From the NCBI RefSeq assembly GCF_033110965.1, contig NZ_CP137003.1, positions 434,001 through 498,000 of the forward strand: a stretch of DNA of 64,000 bases, written 5' to 3'. The DNA comes from Raineyella sp. LH-20. GTDB lineage: Bacteria > Actinomycetota > Actinomycetes > Propionibacteriales > Propionibacteriaceae. The position numbers and the translations under genes are program-made. A model generated the notes under the pieces. It saw only the letters and a program-made list of their open reading frames with translations, was not told where the DNA came from and ran no database searches. This document shows, piece by piece, positions 37,698 to 47,065 of this stretch (positions are counted from its first letter, which is position 1; the number at the start of each line of letters is the position of its first letter).

Positions 37698-38413
37698 CGG
37701 CGCGGCTCCCGGACCAGCGCTGCCGCCTTCACCGGGTCGGTCTCCCCCTCGCCGTATGACGGGCACAGTGCGGCCACCGGGCAGGCACCACATGCAGGGC
37801 GACGGGCATGACAGCGACGCCGACCGTGCCAGATCAGGTGGTGGCACAACATCACCCAGTCGGCCGGAGGGAACAGCGCGCCGACCTCGGCCTCGACCTT
37901 GTCCGGATCGGTCTGGGTGGTCCATCCGAAGCGGCGGGCGAGCCGGCCGAAGTGGGTGTCCACGGTGATCCCCGGGATGCCGAAGGCGTTGCCGAGCACC
38001 ACGTTGGCGGTCTTCCGGCCCACTCCGGGCAGGGTGACCAGGCCCGGCAACGTACGCGGCACCTCACCACCGAAGTCGTCCAGCAGCTGGCGGCCGAGCC
38101 GCAGCAGTGCCTCCGACTTGGCCCGGTAGAAGCCGAGCGGGCGCAGCGTGTCCTCCAGCTCCGTACGATCGGCGCCGGCCAGCGCGGCCGGATCGGGCCA
38201 GCGACGGAACAGCTCGGGCGTGACGGCGTTGACCCGTACGTCGGTGGTCTGTGCGGACAGGATGGTCGCCACCAGCAGTTGCCACGGCGAGCCGAAGTCC
38301 AGTTCGGCCCGGGCGTCGGGGTAGGTCTCGGCCAGGATCCGGTCGATCCGGCGGGCACGGCGGATCAACGCCGTCCTGGTCTCCCGCCCCTGGCGGGCGT
38401 CGCGCGCCGTCAC
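37694..38413 (-). CDS. nth: endonuclease III
   Basis: The 239-residue base-excision glycosylase/lyase removes oxidised pyrimidines. It has [13 protein letters not shown] with the lysine-bearing helix-hairpin-helix [18 protein letters not shown], the catalytic Asp in [11 protein letters not shown], and the iron-sulfur cluster ligands C-x6-C-x2-C-x5-C ([17 protein letters not shown]). GTG 38413 (TARDARQG) is the most likely start. Confidence 0.95.
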   Translation of the reverse strand: MTARDARQGRETRTALIRRARRIDRILAETYPDARAELDFGSPWQLLVATILSAQTTDVRVNAVTPELFRRWPDPAALAGADRTELEDTLRPLGFYRAKSEALLRLGRQLLDDFGGEVPRTLPGLVTLPGVGRKTANVVLGNAFGIPGITVDTHFGRLARRFGWTTQTDPDKVEAEVGALFPPADWVMLCHHLIWHGRRRCHARRPACGACPVAALCPSYGEGETDPVKAAALVREPRR

Positions 38414-38535
38414 CCCTGCAGGGTAGCCGTCCCCGGCAGCGGCGAGGTCCACGTTCGCGTTGCGCCTGATGTGGCAGACGCCTCGTCCGGTGCGACAGCC
38501 TCACACGAAGCGGCTAGTCTAGGGGCGGTAATCCC

Positions 38536-39234
38536 ATGGCCAGCGCAGGAGGAAAAGTGGATCCGGACGTGCTCAAGCAGGCACCCCTCTTCCGGGGGCT
38601 GGACCGTGAGGCGACCAATGCTCTGGTGCACTCGATGTCCAGCATCCGCCTCAGCCGCGGGGCCGTCCTGTTCCACGAGGGCGACAGCGGCAACCAGCTC
38701 TACATCGTCGTGTCGGGCAAGCTCAAGTTGGGCCGCACCGGCGCGACCGGCCGGGAGAACCTGATGGAGGTGCTCGGCCCCGGGCAGATGTTCGGCGAGC
38801 TGTCGGTCTTCGATCCGGGCCCGCGCTCGACGACCGCGACCGCGGTCACCGCCGCGGAGCTGCGCTGCCTGGAGCACGACGACCTGGTCAAGTGGCTGAA
38901 GGACTACCCGCAGGTCGCGCAGAGCATCATGGCCCAGCTCGCCCGTCGGCTGCGCCATGCCAACGACTCGGTCAGCGACCTGGTCTTCTCCGACGTGCCC
39001 GGTCGTGTCGCGAAGGCCCTGGTGGACCTGTCCGGCCGGTTCGGCGAGCAGCGGGCCGAGGGCATCCTGGTGCACCACGACCTGACCCAGGAGGAGCTGG
39101 CCCAGCTGGTCGGCGCCTCCCGCGAGACGGTGAACAAGGCGCTGGCCGACTTCGCCGCCCGGGGCTGGATCCGGCTGGAGCCGCGCTCGGTGACCATCCT
39201 CGACATGGACCGGGTCTCCCGGCGCGCCCGCTAG
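38536..39234 (+). CDS. glxR: Crp/Fnr-family regulator, GlxR-like
   Basis: The 232-residue protein has an N-terminal cyclic-nucleotide-binding domain (GELSVFDPGPRSTTATA carries the Glu and Arg of the cAMP pocket) and a C-terminal winged helix (LTQEELAQLVGASRETVNKALADF). This is the global cAMP regulator of Actinobacteria (Rv3676/GlxR). A TAGTCT hexamer (38516-38521) 14 bases before the ATG is a plausible -10. Confidence 0.93.
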   Translation: MASAGGKVDPDVLKQAPLFRGLDREATNALVHSMSSIRLSRGAVLFHEGDSGNQLYIVVSGKLKLGRTGATGRENLMEVLGPGQMFGELSVFDPGPRSTTATAVTAAELRCLEHDDLVKWLKDYPQVAQSIMAQLARRLRHANDSVSDLVFSDVPGRVAKALVDLSGRFGEQRAEGILVHHDLTQEELAQLVGASRETVNKALADFAARGWIRLEPRSVTILDMDRVSRRAR

Positions 39235-39237
39235 TCT
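39232..39237 (+). promoter_or_regulatory. putative -10 element overlapping the glxR stop
   Basis: TAGTCT contains the glxR stop codon and ends six bases before ATG 39244, predicting a leaderless transcript for the DUF4177-ridA pair. No good -35 is visible. Confidence 0.4.
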
Positions 39238-39243
39238 GACGCC

Positions 39244-39408
39244 ATGACCAAGTGGGAGTACGTGACCGTCCCGGTGCTGACGCACGCCACCAAGCAGATC
39301 CTCGACAACTGGGGCATCGACGGCTGGGAGCTGGTGCAGGTCGTCCCGGGCCCGAACCCGGAGAACCTGGTCGCCTATCTCAAGCGCCCGCTCCAGGACG
39401 CGGAGTGA
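39244..39408 (+). CDS. small DUF4177-type protein
   Basis: A 54-residue protein beginning MTKWEYVTVPVLTHATKQIL, with DNWGIDGWELVQVVPG. This is the DUF4177 pattern and the same small gene lies between crp and ridA in mycobacteria. The function is unknown. Its TGA overlaps the GTG start of ridA (GTGA), so the two are translated together. Confidence 0.82.
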   Translation: MTKWEYVTVPVLTHATKQILDNWGIDGWELVQVVPGPNPENLVAYLKRPLQDAE

Positions 39409-39863
39409 CCCCGACCAGCAGGCTGGCCGAGCTCGGGCTCGCCCTGCCCACCGTTGCGGCCCCGGTCGGGGCGTACGTCCCCGCCCTGCGCGAGGGCTCG
39501 CGGGTGACCACCTCGGGCCAGCTGCCGCTGGTCGCCGGCGCCCTGCCGCTCACCGGCAAGCTCGGTGCCGAGGTCAGCCCGGAGCAGGGCCAGGACCTGG
39601 CCCGGACCGCCGCCCTCAACGCGTTGGCCGCCGCGGCCGACGCCGCCGGCGGTCTGGACGCGATCGCCGGGATCTCCCGGGTCTGCGTGTACGTCGCCAG
39701 CGACCCCGGTTTCACCGCCCAGGCTGCCGTGGCGAACGGGGCGAGCGAGTTGCTCGGCGCCGTGTTCGGCACGGCCGGTCGGCACGTCCGCAGTGCCGTC
39801 GGCGTGGCCGTGCTGCCGCTGGACGCCCCGGTCGAGGTCGAACTCACCGTCACCCTCGCCTGA
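39405..39863 (+). CDS. RidA-family protein
   Basis: A 152-residue YjgF/YER057c/UK114 protein. RidA deaminates reactive enamine/imine intermediates of amino acid metabolism. It has GQLPLVAGALPLTGKLG and RVCVYVASDPGF, and RSAVGVAVLPLDAPVEVEL at the end. The canonical substrate-binding Arg may be the one in HVRSAVGV. It corresponds to Rv3678c. The start is GTG 39405. Confidence 0.85.
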   Translation: MTPTSRLAELGLALPTVAAPVGAYVPALREGSRVTTSGQLPLVAGALPLTGKLGAEVSPEQGQDLARTAALNALAAAADAAGGLDAIAGISRVCVYVASDPGFTAQAAVANGASELLGAVFGTAGRHVRSAVGVAVLPLDAPVEVELTVTLA

Positions 39864-39884
39864 CACGACCGCTGACACGACCGC
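39861..39884 (+). repeat. 12-bp duplication containing the ridA stop codon
   Basis: TGACACGACCGC occurs twice in tandem (39861-39872, 39873-39884). The first TGA is the ridA stop, so the stop codon itself is duplicated. Confidence 0.85.
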
Positions 39885-39915
39885 GCCCGTCGCGGCGCGA
39901 GGAGGATCAATCATC

Positions 39916-40704
39916 GTGACCGAGCCCCAGCGGATCCTGGTGCCCAACCCCGGCGCGATGACGCTGGAGGGCACCAACACCTGGATCCTTCCCGGCCGTG
40001 ACGGCACCCCGGCGGTGGTGATCGACCCGGGCCCTGCCGACTTCGGTCATCTCGACCGGGTCCGCAAGGCCTGCCCGGACGGGATCTCCGAGATCTGGAT
40101 CACCCACGGGCACGCCGACCATGTCGGCGGCGCGATGTGGCTGGCCGAATGGACCGGCTGCCCGATCCGGGCGTACGACCCCACGATCGCGATGACCGAT
40201 CCGCTGCGCGACGGCGAACGCGGCCAGGTCGGCGGGAGCGCGGTGATCTGCGTGACCCTGCCCGGGCACACCCGTGACTCGATCGGCTTCATCGTCTTCC
40301 TCGACGACGGTGCCGTGATGTTCTGCGGCGACACCATCCTGGGCCGCGGCACCACCCAGATCACCTGGCCGGACGGCAACCTCGCGCTCTACCTCGCCAC
40401 CCTGGACAAGATGGAGCGCCTCACCGAGCTCTACGGGATCCGGCGCCTGATGCCGGGCCACGGCCCGATCGTCACCGACCCGCTGGCCCGGATCCGCTCC
40501 TACCGTGCGCACCGCCAGCAGCGGCTGGACCAGATCCGGGTCGCCTACCAGGCCGGCCACACGTCGGTGCCGTCCCTGGTCGATGCGGTGTACGGCGACC
40601 TGGTCGGACCGACCCACCAGGCGGCCGCCCTCACCGTCAAGGCACAGCTGGACGGATCGTCGCCGTGGCCGACATCGACCTGGCCGGGGCGAAGGCCGTC
40701 GTGA
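39916..40704 (+). CDS. MBL-fold metallo-hydrolase
   Basis: The 262-residue protein has the metallo-beta-lactamase motif THGHADHVGG (residues 61-70), LPGHTRDSIGF, FCGDTILGRG and a final His in MPGHGP. The opening NPGAMTLEGTNTWIL is shared with the Rv3677c/LACTB2-like group, proposed RNA or thioester hydrolases. The GTG at 39916 has GAGGAGGATC upstream. The last residues (SSPWPTSTWPGRRPS) look atypical; an alternative frame there ends at 40721. Confidence 0.85.
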   Translation: MTEPQRILVPNPGAMTLEGTNTWILPGRDGTPAVVIDPGPADFGHLDRVRKACPDGISEIWITHGHADHVGGAMWLAEWTGCPIRAYDPTIAMTDPLRDGERGQVGGSAVICVTLPGHTRDSIGFIVFLDDGAVMFCGDTILGRGTTQITWPDGNLALYLATLDKMERLTELYGIRRLMPGHGPIVTDPLARIRSYRAHRQQRLDQIRVAYQAGHTSVPSLVDAVYGDLVGPTHQAAALTVKAQLDGSSPWPTSTWPGRRPS

Positions 40705-40831
40705 GCCATCGACTGCGCTGAGTGGTTGAAGCAGAGTGGTTGAACCTGCTGTGGTGAACGTGCTCGGGATCAGCTCGCGAGCGGCGTGGGGCGCCGTACG
40801 CCGCGGGACCCGTGCCCCGCGGCTCGTCCGA

Positions 40832-41155
40832 TCAGACCGCCGCAGCGGCCCTCCGGGGCGCTGCATGGTGCGTGGCACCAGGGATCTTCCCGTCGTGTGC
40901 CCGCAGGATGTCGGCCCATTCCCTGATCTCAGGGTTCTCGCGGAGGATCTTGCGGCGCTCGCGCTCGGTCAGCCCACCCCACATCCCCCAGTTGATCCGG
41001 TTGTCCAAGGCTTCTGCCAGGCATTCGACCCGTACTAGGCAGCCCATACAGATTCCCCGTGCTTTGCGCTGGGCAGCCCCCTCGGCGAAGAGCTCGTCGA
41101 AACGGCCTCCGCAATTCGCGTGTACTGCCCAGTCCTCACCGACAAGTGCGGTCAC
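40832..41155 (-). CDS. whiB4: WhiB-family iron-sulfur regulator (WhiB4/WblA type)
   Basis: The 107-residue protein has four cluster cysteines (C15, C36, C39, C45: NCGGR, then GICMGCLVRVEC), the turn GMWGGL and a basic ERERRKIL segment. GAAQRKA before the second Cys and its place beside ponA2 match Rv3681c (WhiB4) and Streptomyces WblA. WhiB proteins sense redox or NO and bind sigma factor. GTG 41155 follows GGGGGT. In M. tuberculosis the anion-ATPase pair Rv3679-Rv3680 lies here, but it is absent from this window. Confidence 0.9.
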   Translation of the reverse strand: MTALVGEDWAVHANCGGRFDELFAEGAAQRKARGICMGCLVRVECLAEALDNRINWGMWGGLTERERRKILRENPEIREWADILRAHDGKIPGATHHAAPRRAAAAV

Positions 41156-41476
41156 GATGACCCCCGCCTTTCGATCCGTCGTTGGAGCGGTGCGGCTCAT
41201 TGTTCGTCCGGGGCTCCCCCGAGTCCCGATGTCCGCCACCCTTCCGATCGGTCCCCGTGACGTACGGCGCCTGTTTGCCGTCCGCCCGGTGGAGTGGACC
41301 AATCACCCAGGTGGTGTTACCCGGTCATCGTAGCCTGAAGCTGATCGGCGGTGCACCCTTGCCCACGCGGCGTACCCTGCCCCCCGCAAGAGAGGCTCGT
41401 CACGTTCCCGCCCTGACGCGTGTCGTCCGGGGTGCCCGTCGGCTCCCGCGTCGCCGCGTCGCCCGGGCGCGGGTCA
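41156..41476. other. divergent whiB4-ponA2 intergenic region
   Basis: A 357-base spacer separates two divergent genes. It holds their promoters and no gene. Moderately AT-rich GTGGACCAATCACC (near 41295) may belong to the whiB4 promoter. No clear inverted repeat operator was found. Confidence 0.4.
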
Positions 41477-41505
41477 TTGGGTCGGATCCTCACGTCACGT
41501 AGGCT
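41477..41505 (+). promoter_or_regulatory. promoter of ponA2
   Basis: TTGGGT (41477-41482), a 17-base spacer and TAGGCT (41500-41505) make a good SigA-type promoter. The expected first base falls at about 41512-41513, exactly the GTG start, so the mRNA would be leaderless. This decides the ponA2 start. Confidence 0.65.
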
Positions 41506-41512
41506 CGGGATC

Positions 41513-43876
41513 GTGTCGGAAGATCCTCGTCCCGGTAGCAGCACTCAGGCGGTCCTCACCCTTCTGGTCGTGAGCGTCCTGATCGGCGTGCTCGCGGCCG
41601 GGTTCGTCATGCCCGCGGTCGGTGTCGCGACGTCGACGCTGAAGGCGGCCGCGACCGGGCTGGAGGAGGTCCCGGCCAATCTCGAGACCCCGCCTCAGGC
41701 CGAGCGGTCCACCCTGCTGATGGCGGACGGCACCACGCTGGCCACCTTCTACGACGAGAACCGCGTCTACGTCCCGTTGTCGGAGATCGCCCCGGTGATG
41801 CGCCAGGCGCAGCTGGACATCGAGGACCACCGGTTCTACGAGCACGGTGCCCTCGACGTCAAGGGCACCCTGCGCGCGCTGCTCCGCAACAGCGCCGGCG
41901 GGTCCACCCAGGGTGGCTCCTCGATCACCCAGCAGTACGTCAAGCAGGTGCAGATCGAGGCGGCACGGGCCAACGGCGACGAGGAGGGCGTCAAGCAGGC
42001 GCAGGAGAAGTCGTACGGTCGCAAGATCCAGGAGCTGCGCTACGCGATCGCCCTGGAGAAGCGGCTGTCGAAGGACCAGATCCTGGAGCGCTACCTCAAC
42101 ATCGCCTACTACGGCGACGGGGCGTACGGCGTGGAGGCGGCCGCCCGCCACTTCTTCAACAAGTCGGCGAAGGACCTCACCCTGGTCGAGGCGGCCATGC
42201 TCGCCGGTCAGGTGCAGAGCCCCGACGCCTACAACCCGCGGCTGCACCCGCAGGCCGCTCTGGAGCGCCGCAACACCGTGCTGGACCGGATGGCCGAACT
42301 CGATCCGAGCCTGAAGGAGCAGGTCGACCAGGCGAAGGCGACCACCTTCGACGCGTCGCAGGTCAGCGCGATCCGCAACGGCTGTTCCTCCAGCCCGTAC
42401 CCGTTCGTCTGCGAGTACGCCCGCCACGAGTTGCTGGACTCCCCCGCCCTCGGTGAGACGGTCGAGGACCGCCAGCGGATGCTCAACCGCGGCGGCCTGA
42501 CGATCCGCACCACCATCGACCCGGGGGTGCAGGAAGCGACCCAGCGGTCGGTCTCCAGTGTGGTGGCCGACCGGGACCCGGCCCTCGGCACGATGGTGAT
42601 GATCAAGCCGGGCACCGGCGAGATCCAGGCGATGGGCCAGAGCCGCCCGGCGATGGGCAACGGGAGTGGCGAGACCTTCTACAACTACAACGCCACCCAG
42701 GCGATGGGCGGCGCCGAGGGGTACCAGGCGGGCTCGACTTTCAAGATCTTCACCCTCGCGGCGGCGATCGAGAAGGGCATCCCGATCGACAAGACCTATC
42801 CGGCCAGTTCGCCGATGAGCTTCCGGGGGACCACCTTCAGCTCCTGCACCGGGCCGTTCGTCCTGCGTGAGCCGTGGACGGTGTCGAACTCGACCCGGTC
42901 GGCTCCGTCGATGGACCTGCAGACGGCCACCGACTGGTCGGTGAACACCTACTTCGTCCAGCTGATCCGCGACGCCGGCATCTGCAACGCCACGAAGATG
43001 GCCCAGAAGGTCGGCGTACAGATGGCCACCGGCGGCGACATCGTCCAGCTGATGAACCGCAATCCGTCGTTCGTGCTGGGCGTCGCGGAGGTCGCACCGG
43101 TCTCGATGGCCGAGGCGATGGCCACCTTCGCCTCCGGCGGGATCCACTGCGACGCGATCATCATCGGCTCGATGACCACCGCCGACGGCAAGCCGCTGGC
43201 CACCCCGAGCGCGAACTGCCAGCGCACCGTCGACGCGGGCGTCGCGGCCGCCGTCAACAAGGTGCTCACCGGGGTGTCGGCCAACGGCACCGGCAAGCCG
43301 GCCCGGGTCGACGGATTCCCGGACCAGGCGGGCAAGACCGGCACCACCGACAGCAACCAGGCGGTGTGGTTCGTCGGCTACACCCCGGAGCTGGCCGGCG
43401 CCTCCATGGTCGCCATCGACAAGACCAACCCGTACTGGAACAACCACAACAAGACTCTGAAGGGCATCCGCCTGCCGGTCTCCGGCACCGTGCTGACCGG
43501 CTCCGGCTCGGGCGACGCCGGCCGGATCTTCAAGTCCGCGATGACCGCCGGGCTGCAGGGCAAACCGAAGACCCCGTTCGGCCAGGTCAAGCCGGAGTTC
43601 GAGCCCGGCCAGCTGGTCGCCCTTCCCCAGGGTGTCAACCAGATGACCCCGGACGACGCCCGCAAGGCCCTCGAGGCCGCCGGTTTCCAAGTGGACCAGA
43701 CCTACCTCTACAACTCGGCGCCGTACGGCACCTTCCTCGGCGTCACGCCGACCGATCAGGCGCCCCAGTCGTCCACGGTCTACCTGACCTTCTCCGCCGG
43801 GCCCGCACCGCAGGGCGACAACCAGACGACAGACCCCTCCACCACACCGGCCCCGACTCCGACCGGAGGCAACTGA
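41513..43876 (+). CDS. ponA2: bifunctional penicillin-binding protein PonA2
   Basis: The 787-residue class A PBP polymerises and cross-links peptidoglycan. It has a membrane anchor (about residues 15-40), a GT51 glycosyltransferase domain with IEDHRFYEHG near residue 104 and QGGSSITQQYVKQ near 135, a transpeptidase domain with STFK (408-411), SVN (476-478) and KTGT (608-611), and one PASTA domain at the C-terminus. The PASTA domain and context match Rv3682. A metallophosphoesterase gene follows by one base. Confidence 0.94.
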   Translation: MSEDPRPGSSTQAVLTLLVVSVLIGVLAAGFVMPAVGVATSTLKAAATGLEEVPANLETPPQAERSTLLMADGTTLATFYDENRVYVPLSEIAPVMRQAQLDIEDHRFYEHGALDVKGTLRALLRNSAGGSTQGGSSITQQYVKQVQIEAARANGDEEGVKQAQEKSYGRKIQELRYAIALEKRLSKDQILERYLNIAYYGDGAYGVEAAARHFFNKSAKDLTLVEAAMLAGQVQSPDAYNPRLHPQAALERRNTVLDRMAELDPSLKEQVDQAKATTFDASQVSAIRNGCSSSPYPFVCEYARHELLDSPALGETVEDRQRMLNRGGLTIRTTIDPGVQEATQRSVSSVVADRDPALGTMVMIKPGTGEIQAMGQSRPAMGNGSGETFYNYNATQAMGGAEGYQAGSTFKIFTLAAAIEKGIPIDKTYPASSPMSFRGTTFSSCTGPFVLREPWTVSNSTRSAPSMDLQTATDWSVNTYFVQLIRDAGICNATKMAQKVGVQMATGGDIVQLMNRNPSFVLGVAEVAPVSMAEAMATFASGGIHCDAIIIGSMTTADGKPLATPSANCQRTVDAGVAAAVNKVLTGVSANGTGKPARVDGFPDQAGKTGTTDSNQAVWFVGYTPELAGASMVAIDKTNPYWNNHNKTLKGIRLPVSGTVLTGSGSGDAGRIFKSAMTAGLQGKPKTPFGQVKPEFEPGQLVALPQGVNQMTPDDARKALEAAGFQVDQTYLYNSAPYGTFLGVTPTDQAPQSSTVYLTFSAGPAPQGDNQTTDPSTTPAPTPTGGN

Positions 43877-43877
43877 G

Positions 43878-44795
43878 ATGGCCGGAGGCCGCGCCGTGGG
43901 GCGTACGATCCTCGGCGCCGCGGGCCTGGCGGCCGGCTGCGTGGCGTACGGTCACTTCGTCGAACTGAGCGCGTTCCGGCTGCGACGTTTCCGGGTGCCG
44001 CTGCTGGCGCCCGGGAGCGCCCCGGTGCGGATCCTGCACCTGTCCGACATCCATCTGCTCCCGGCGCACGGCAAGAAGCAGACCTGGATCTCGCTGCTCG
44101 CCGGACTGGAACCCGACCTGGTGGTGAGCACCGGCGACAGCCTGTCCTCGGACTCCGCACTGGACCACCTCGAAGGGGCGCTGGGGCGGCTGCTGGACGC
44201 GCCGGGCGTGTTCGTCTTCGGCTCCAACGACTACTACCGCCCGACCATGAAGAATCCCCTCGACTACATCGTCAAGGGACCCAGCTCGTCAGACGTACGC
44301 GACCGCGCGATGCTGGACACCGAGGCACTGCGGGGCCTGTTCACCGACCGCGGCTGGCTGGACCTCAACAACGCCGCCGGGAGTCTCGAGGTGCAGGGTC
44401 ACCGCATCGAGTTCCGTGGCACCGACGATCCCCACATCCGCCGCGACGACTACGCCGCGGTGGCCGGCCCGCCCGACCCGTCAGCGGACCTGCACATCGG
44501 GGTGGTGCACGCCCCGTACGCCCGGGTGCTCGACGCGATGACCGCCGACGGGATGGACCTGCTGCTGGCCGGCCACACCCACGGCGGGCAGGTCTGCCTG
44601 CCCGGCTACGGGGCGCTGGTGACCAACTGCGACCTCGACCGCGATCGGGTCAAGGGACTGTCCACCCACACCGCCGAGGGACGTACGGCCGCCCTGCACG
44701 TGTCCGCCGGGCTGGGCACCTCCCCGTTCGCGCCGTACCGGTTCGCCTGCCGGCCGGAGGCGACGCTGCTCACCCTGCAGCCACGTATGCGTTGA
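43878..44795 (+). CDS. calcineurin-type metallophosphoesterase
   Basis: The 305-residue protein has a short N-terminal membrane segment and the metallophosphoesterase motifs LHLSDIHLL, VVSTGDSL, GSNDYY (in place of GNHD), VVHAPY and AGHTHGGQVCLPG. It matches Rv3683, always next to ponA2, and is probably exported-side or membrane-attached. The substrate is unknown. A short GACCGCC microrepeat starts at its stop codon. Confidence 0.9.
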   Translation: MAGGRAVGRTILGAAGLAAGCVAYGHFVELSAFRLRRFRVPLLAPGSAPVRILHLSDIHLLPAHGKKQTWISLLAGLEPDLVVSTGDSLSSDSALDHLEGALGRLLDAPGVFVFGSNDYYRPTMKNPLDYIVKGPSSSDVRDRAMLDTEALRGLFTDRGWLDLNNAAGSLEVQGHRIEFRGTDDPHIRRDDYAAVAGPPDPSADLHIGVVHAPYARVLDAMTADGMDLLLAGHTHGGQVCLPGYGALVTNCDLDRDRVKGLSTHTAEGRTAALHVSAGLGTSPFAPYRFACRPEATLLTLQPRMR

Positions 44796-44971
44796 CCGCC
44801 GACCGCCGACCGGCGGGCCGGCGGGCCGGCGAGGTGACCGTACCCCGCCGCTGGTCCCCGACGGGCCGGTCCGCTTGCTCACCGGAGCCCCCTCGATTTT
44901 TCTCCGGCGAGCGGGTGCGCTACAGTTCTCTAGTGCCCGCGAGGGCATGAAGGGCCGCCCGACAGGGCGGA

Positions 44972-45045
<74 letters not shown>

Positions 45046-45053
45046 CATTTTTT

Positions 45054-45175
45054 TGATGTCTCAGGACATCGGAATGGCTCGAACCTACGGTCCGTAGGTT
45101 CGGGCCATTCGTTGCTTCTGGGGTCGGTTGATGGGCTGGTAGCGGCGGGTCGGGGTCGAGGGTCAGGTCACGCTG
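45054..45175 (-). mobile_element. IS481-family end fragment next to tRNA-Pro
   Basis: TGATGTCTCAGGAC (45054-45067) is identical to the end at 15240. It is followed by a perfect hairpin of about 18 bp (45072-45090 with 45092-45110). Minus-strand sequence to about 45165 encodes a transposase end (PTRRYQPINRPQKQRMARTY) with a frame break just upstream. Beyond that no transposase is left. Confidence 0.7.
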
Positions 45176-45280
45176 GATTTCCGTGGGCCGATTCGGACGG
45201 GCCTTTTCGCACCCTTCTTGGCGACCGATATGGTGTGGTGGCTTGAACCGCGAAGCGCCTAGCCCTGTGACGGACCGACC

Positions 45281-46561
45281 ATGATCCTTGCTCTATCCGA
45301 CGGCGTCGCTGAAACGCTGGCTGCTTGCGCTCTGCTGGCGGTGTTGGTGTTCGCGGTCACCCGGCCCCACGGTCTGCCCGAAGCGGTCGCCGCAGTTCCG
45401 GCCGCAGCGCTCCTCGTGGGCCTCGGCGTCGTCGCCCCAGCGGAAGCGCTGGCACAGGCGGTCAGGATCGCGCCGACCATCGGCTTCCTGGCAGGCGTAC
45501 TCATGCTGGCCCACCTCGCTCAGGCCGAAGGTGTGTTCGCCGCCGCAGGTGAGCTGATGGCCGCCGGCTCGCGCGGGCGGCCAACGCGTCTGCTGATACT
45601 GGTGTTCGCGGTGGCGTCGGTCACCACCGCTGTGCTCAGTCTGGACGCCACCGTGGTGCTGCTGACGCCGGTGGTCTTCGCCACCGCATCACACCTGGGC
45701 GCCCGGCCCAAGCCGCATGTCTACGCCACCACCCACCTGGCCAACTCGGCTTCGCTGCTGCTGCCGGTGTCCAACCTCACCAACTTGCTGGCCATGAGCG
45801 CGGCCGGACTCAGCTTCACCGCCTTCGCCGGCCTGATGGCGGCCCCGTGGCTCGTCGCGGTGGTGGTGGAGTTCGCGGTCTTCCGTTGGTATTTCGCGGC
45901 CGAGCTGTCGGTGGCCGCCACCCCGCGGCCGGCGTCCAAGCGCACCCGGGTGCCGGTGTTCGCCCTGGTCGTCCTGGGCCTCACCCTGGTCGGCTTCGTG
46001 GTGAGTTCACCGCTTCATCTGGAGCCGTTCTGGGCGGCTCTGGCCGGTGTCGCCGTGCTGGTGGCCAAGCGCATCGTTGTCCGGGCACAGCCGGTGCGCA
46101 ACGAACTGCGCTCCCTGCTCACGGCAGCGAACCTGTGGTTCCTGCTGTTCGTGCTGGGCCTGGCCATCGTGGTGCAGGCTGTGGTCGATCACGGTGTGGC
46201 CGACCTGATGCGCACCATCCTGCCGGCCGGCCGCGACCTCGGCAGCCTGCTGCTCCTGGCCGGGATGGCGGCGGTGCTGGCGAATCTGGTCAACAACCTG
46301 CCGGCGGTGTTGGTGTTGTTGCCCCTGGTGGCTCCGCTCGGCCCGGTCGCCGTGCTTGCCGTGCTCATCGGCGTGAATGTGGGGCCGAATCTCACCTATG
46401 TGGGATCGCTGGCCACTCTGTTGTGGCGTCGGATCATGGCCGATCATGATCACGACGCCGAGATCGTCGAGTTCACCACGCTGGGTCTGGCGACGGTGCC
46501 ACTCAGCCTGTTGTTGTCCACCATCGCGCTCTGGGCGAGCGCCATGCTGACGGGAGTCTGA
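45281..46561 (+). CDS. SLC13/ArsB-type anion permease
   Basis: A 426-residue membrane protein with about 11-12 helices in the ion-transporter superfamily pattern. Two internal repeats carry the Asn/Ser-rich re-entrant motifs NSASLLLPVSNLTNLLA and VNNLPAVLVLLPL...GVNVGPNLTYVGS. It resembles ArsB, citrate and NhaD-type transporters; the anion is unknown and no arsenic genes are adjacent. The usp-like gene starts two bases after its stop, so they form an operon. Confidence 0.82.
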   Translation: MILALSDGVAETLAACALLAVLVFAVTRPHGLPEAVAAVPAAALLVGLGVVAPAEALAQAVRIAPTIGFLAGVLMLAHLAQAEGVFAAAGELMAAGSRGRPTRLLILVFAVASVTTAVLSLDATVVLLTPVVFATASHLGARPKPHVYATTHLANSASLLLPVSNLTNLLAMSAAGLSFTAFAGLMAAPWLVAVVVEFAVFRWYFAAELSVAATPRPASKRTRVPVFALVVLGLTLVGFVVSSPLHLEPFWAALAGVAVLVAKRIVVRAQPVRNELRSLLTAANLWFLLFVLGLAIVVQAVVDHGVADLMRTILPAGRDLGSLLLLAGMAAVLANLVNNLPAVLVLLPLVAPLGPVAVLAVLIGVNVGPNLTYVGSLATLLWRRIMADHDHDAEIVEFTTLGLATVPLSLLLSTIALWASAMLTGV

Positions 46562-46562
46562 C

Positions 46563-47030
46563 ATGCGGGTGTTGGTGTGGATCGCTCCGGGAACCTGGCC
46601 GGCGGCCGTGGCGGCCGCCCAGCAGCGCCCGGCGGACGATGATCTGCTGCTCGTGGCTGTCGACGACCCACAAGAGGCCTTGCCAGCGGGCGCACTGCTG
46701 GGGCTGATGGGACGCGGACGTCCGCCGGCGGGCGCTCCCGGATTGACCACGCAGGAGGCCAGGGCGCTGCTCGATCAGGCTGCTGAGGCCCTGGGCCGTC
46801 CCTGCCGCACCCAGGTGCTCAGCGGTCCGACCGAGCGGGTGATCACTGCCGCCGCTGTTGACGCCGATCGGCTGATCATCTCGAGGGACGGTGACCGCAG
46901 TCGCCTCGGGCCATCGAGCCTGGGGCATCACGCGCGATTCATCATCGACCACGCTCCATGCACGGTCGAGCTGATCTGGCCGGAGAGCATTCCAGGGCTC
47001 GGCACGATTCCGCCACTCCCGGGACGCTGA
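46563..47030 (+). CDS. UspA-like universal stress protein
   Basis: A 155-residue protein of the Usp fold: a first strand VLVWIAPG, a central Rossmann-like core, and RLIISRDGDRSRLGPSSLGHHARFIIDHAPCTVELIW at the end (in short, the G-x-S-x-x-H-hydrophobic-x-C tail typical of Usp). The ATP-binding G-x2-G-x9-G motif is degenerate. Coupling to the permease suggests it modulates transport. Confidence 0.72.
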   Translation: MRVLVWIAPGTWPAAVAAAQQRPADDDLLLVAVDDPQEALPAGALLGLMGRGRPPAGAPGLTTQEARALLDQAAEALGRPCRTQVLSGPTERVITAAAVDADRLIISRDGDRSRLGPSSLGHHARFIIDHAPCTVELIWPESIPGLGTIPPLPGR

Positions 47031-47065
47031 GCCCGACTCAGCGTCGCAGGAGGGCGATCCCCCGA

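Noticed and set aside
40620-40721. Frameshift at the 3' end of the MBL hydrolase gene
   Set aside because: The last 20 residues look odd and another frame reads to 40721, but all catalytic motifs are upstream and no alignment is at hand to prove it.
45281-46561. Arsenite exporter ArsB
   Set aside because: The fold is shared, but no arsR, arsC or arsA is nearby and it is coupled to a Usp gene.
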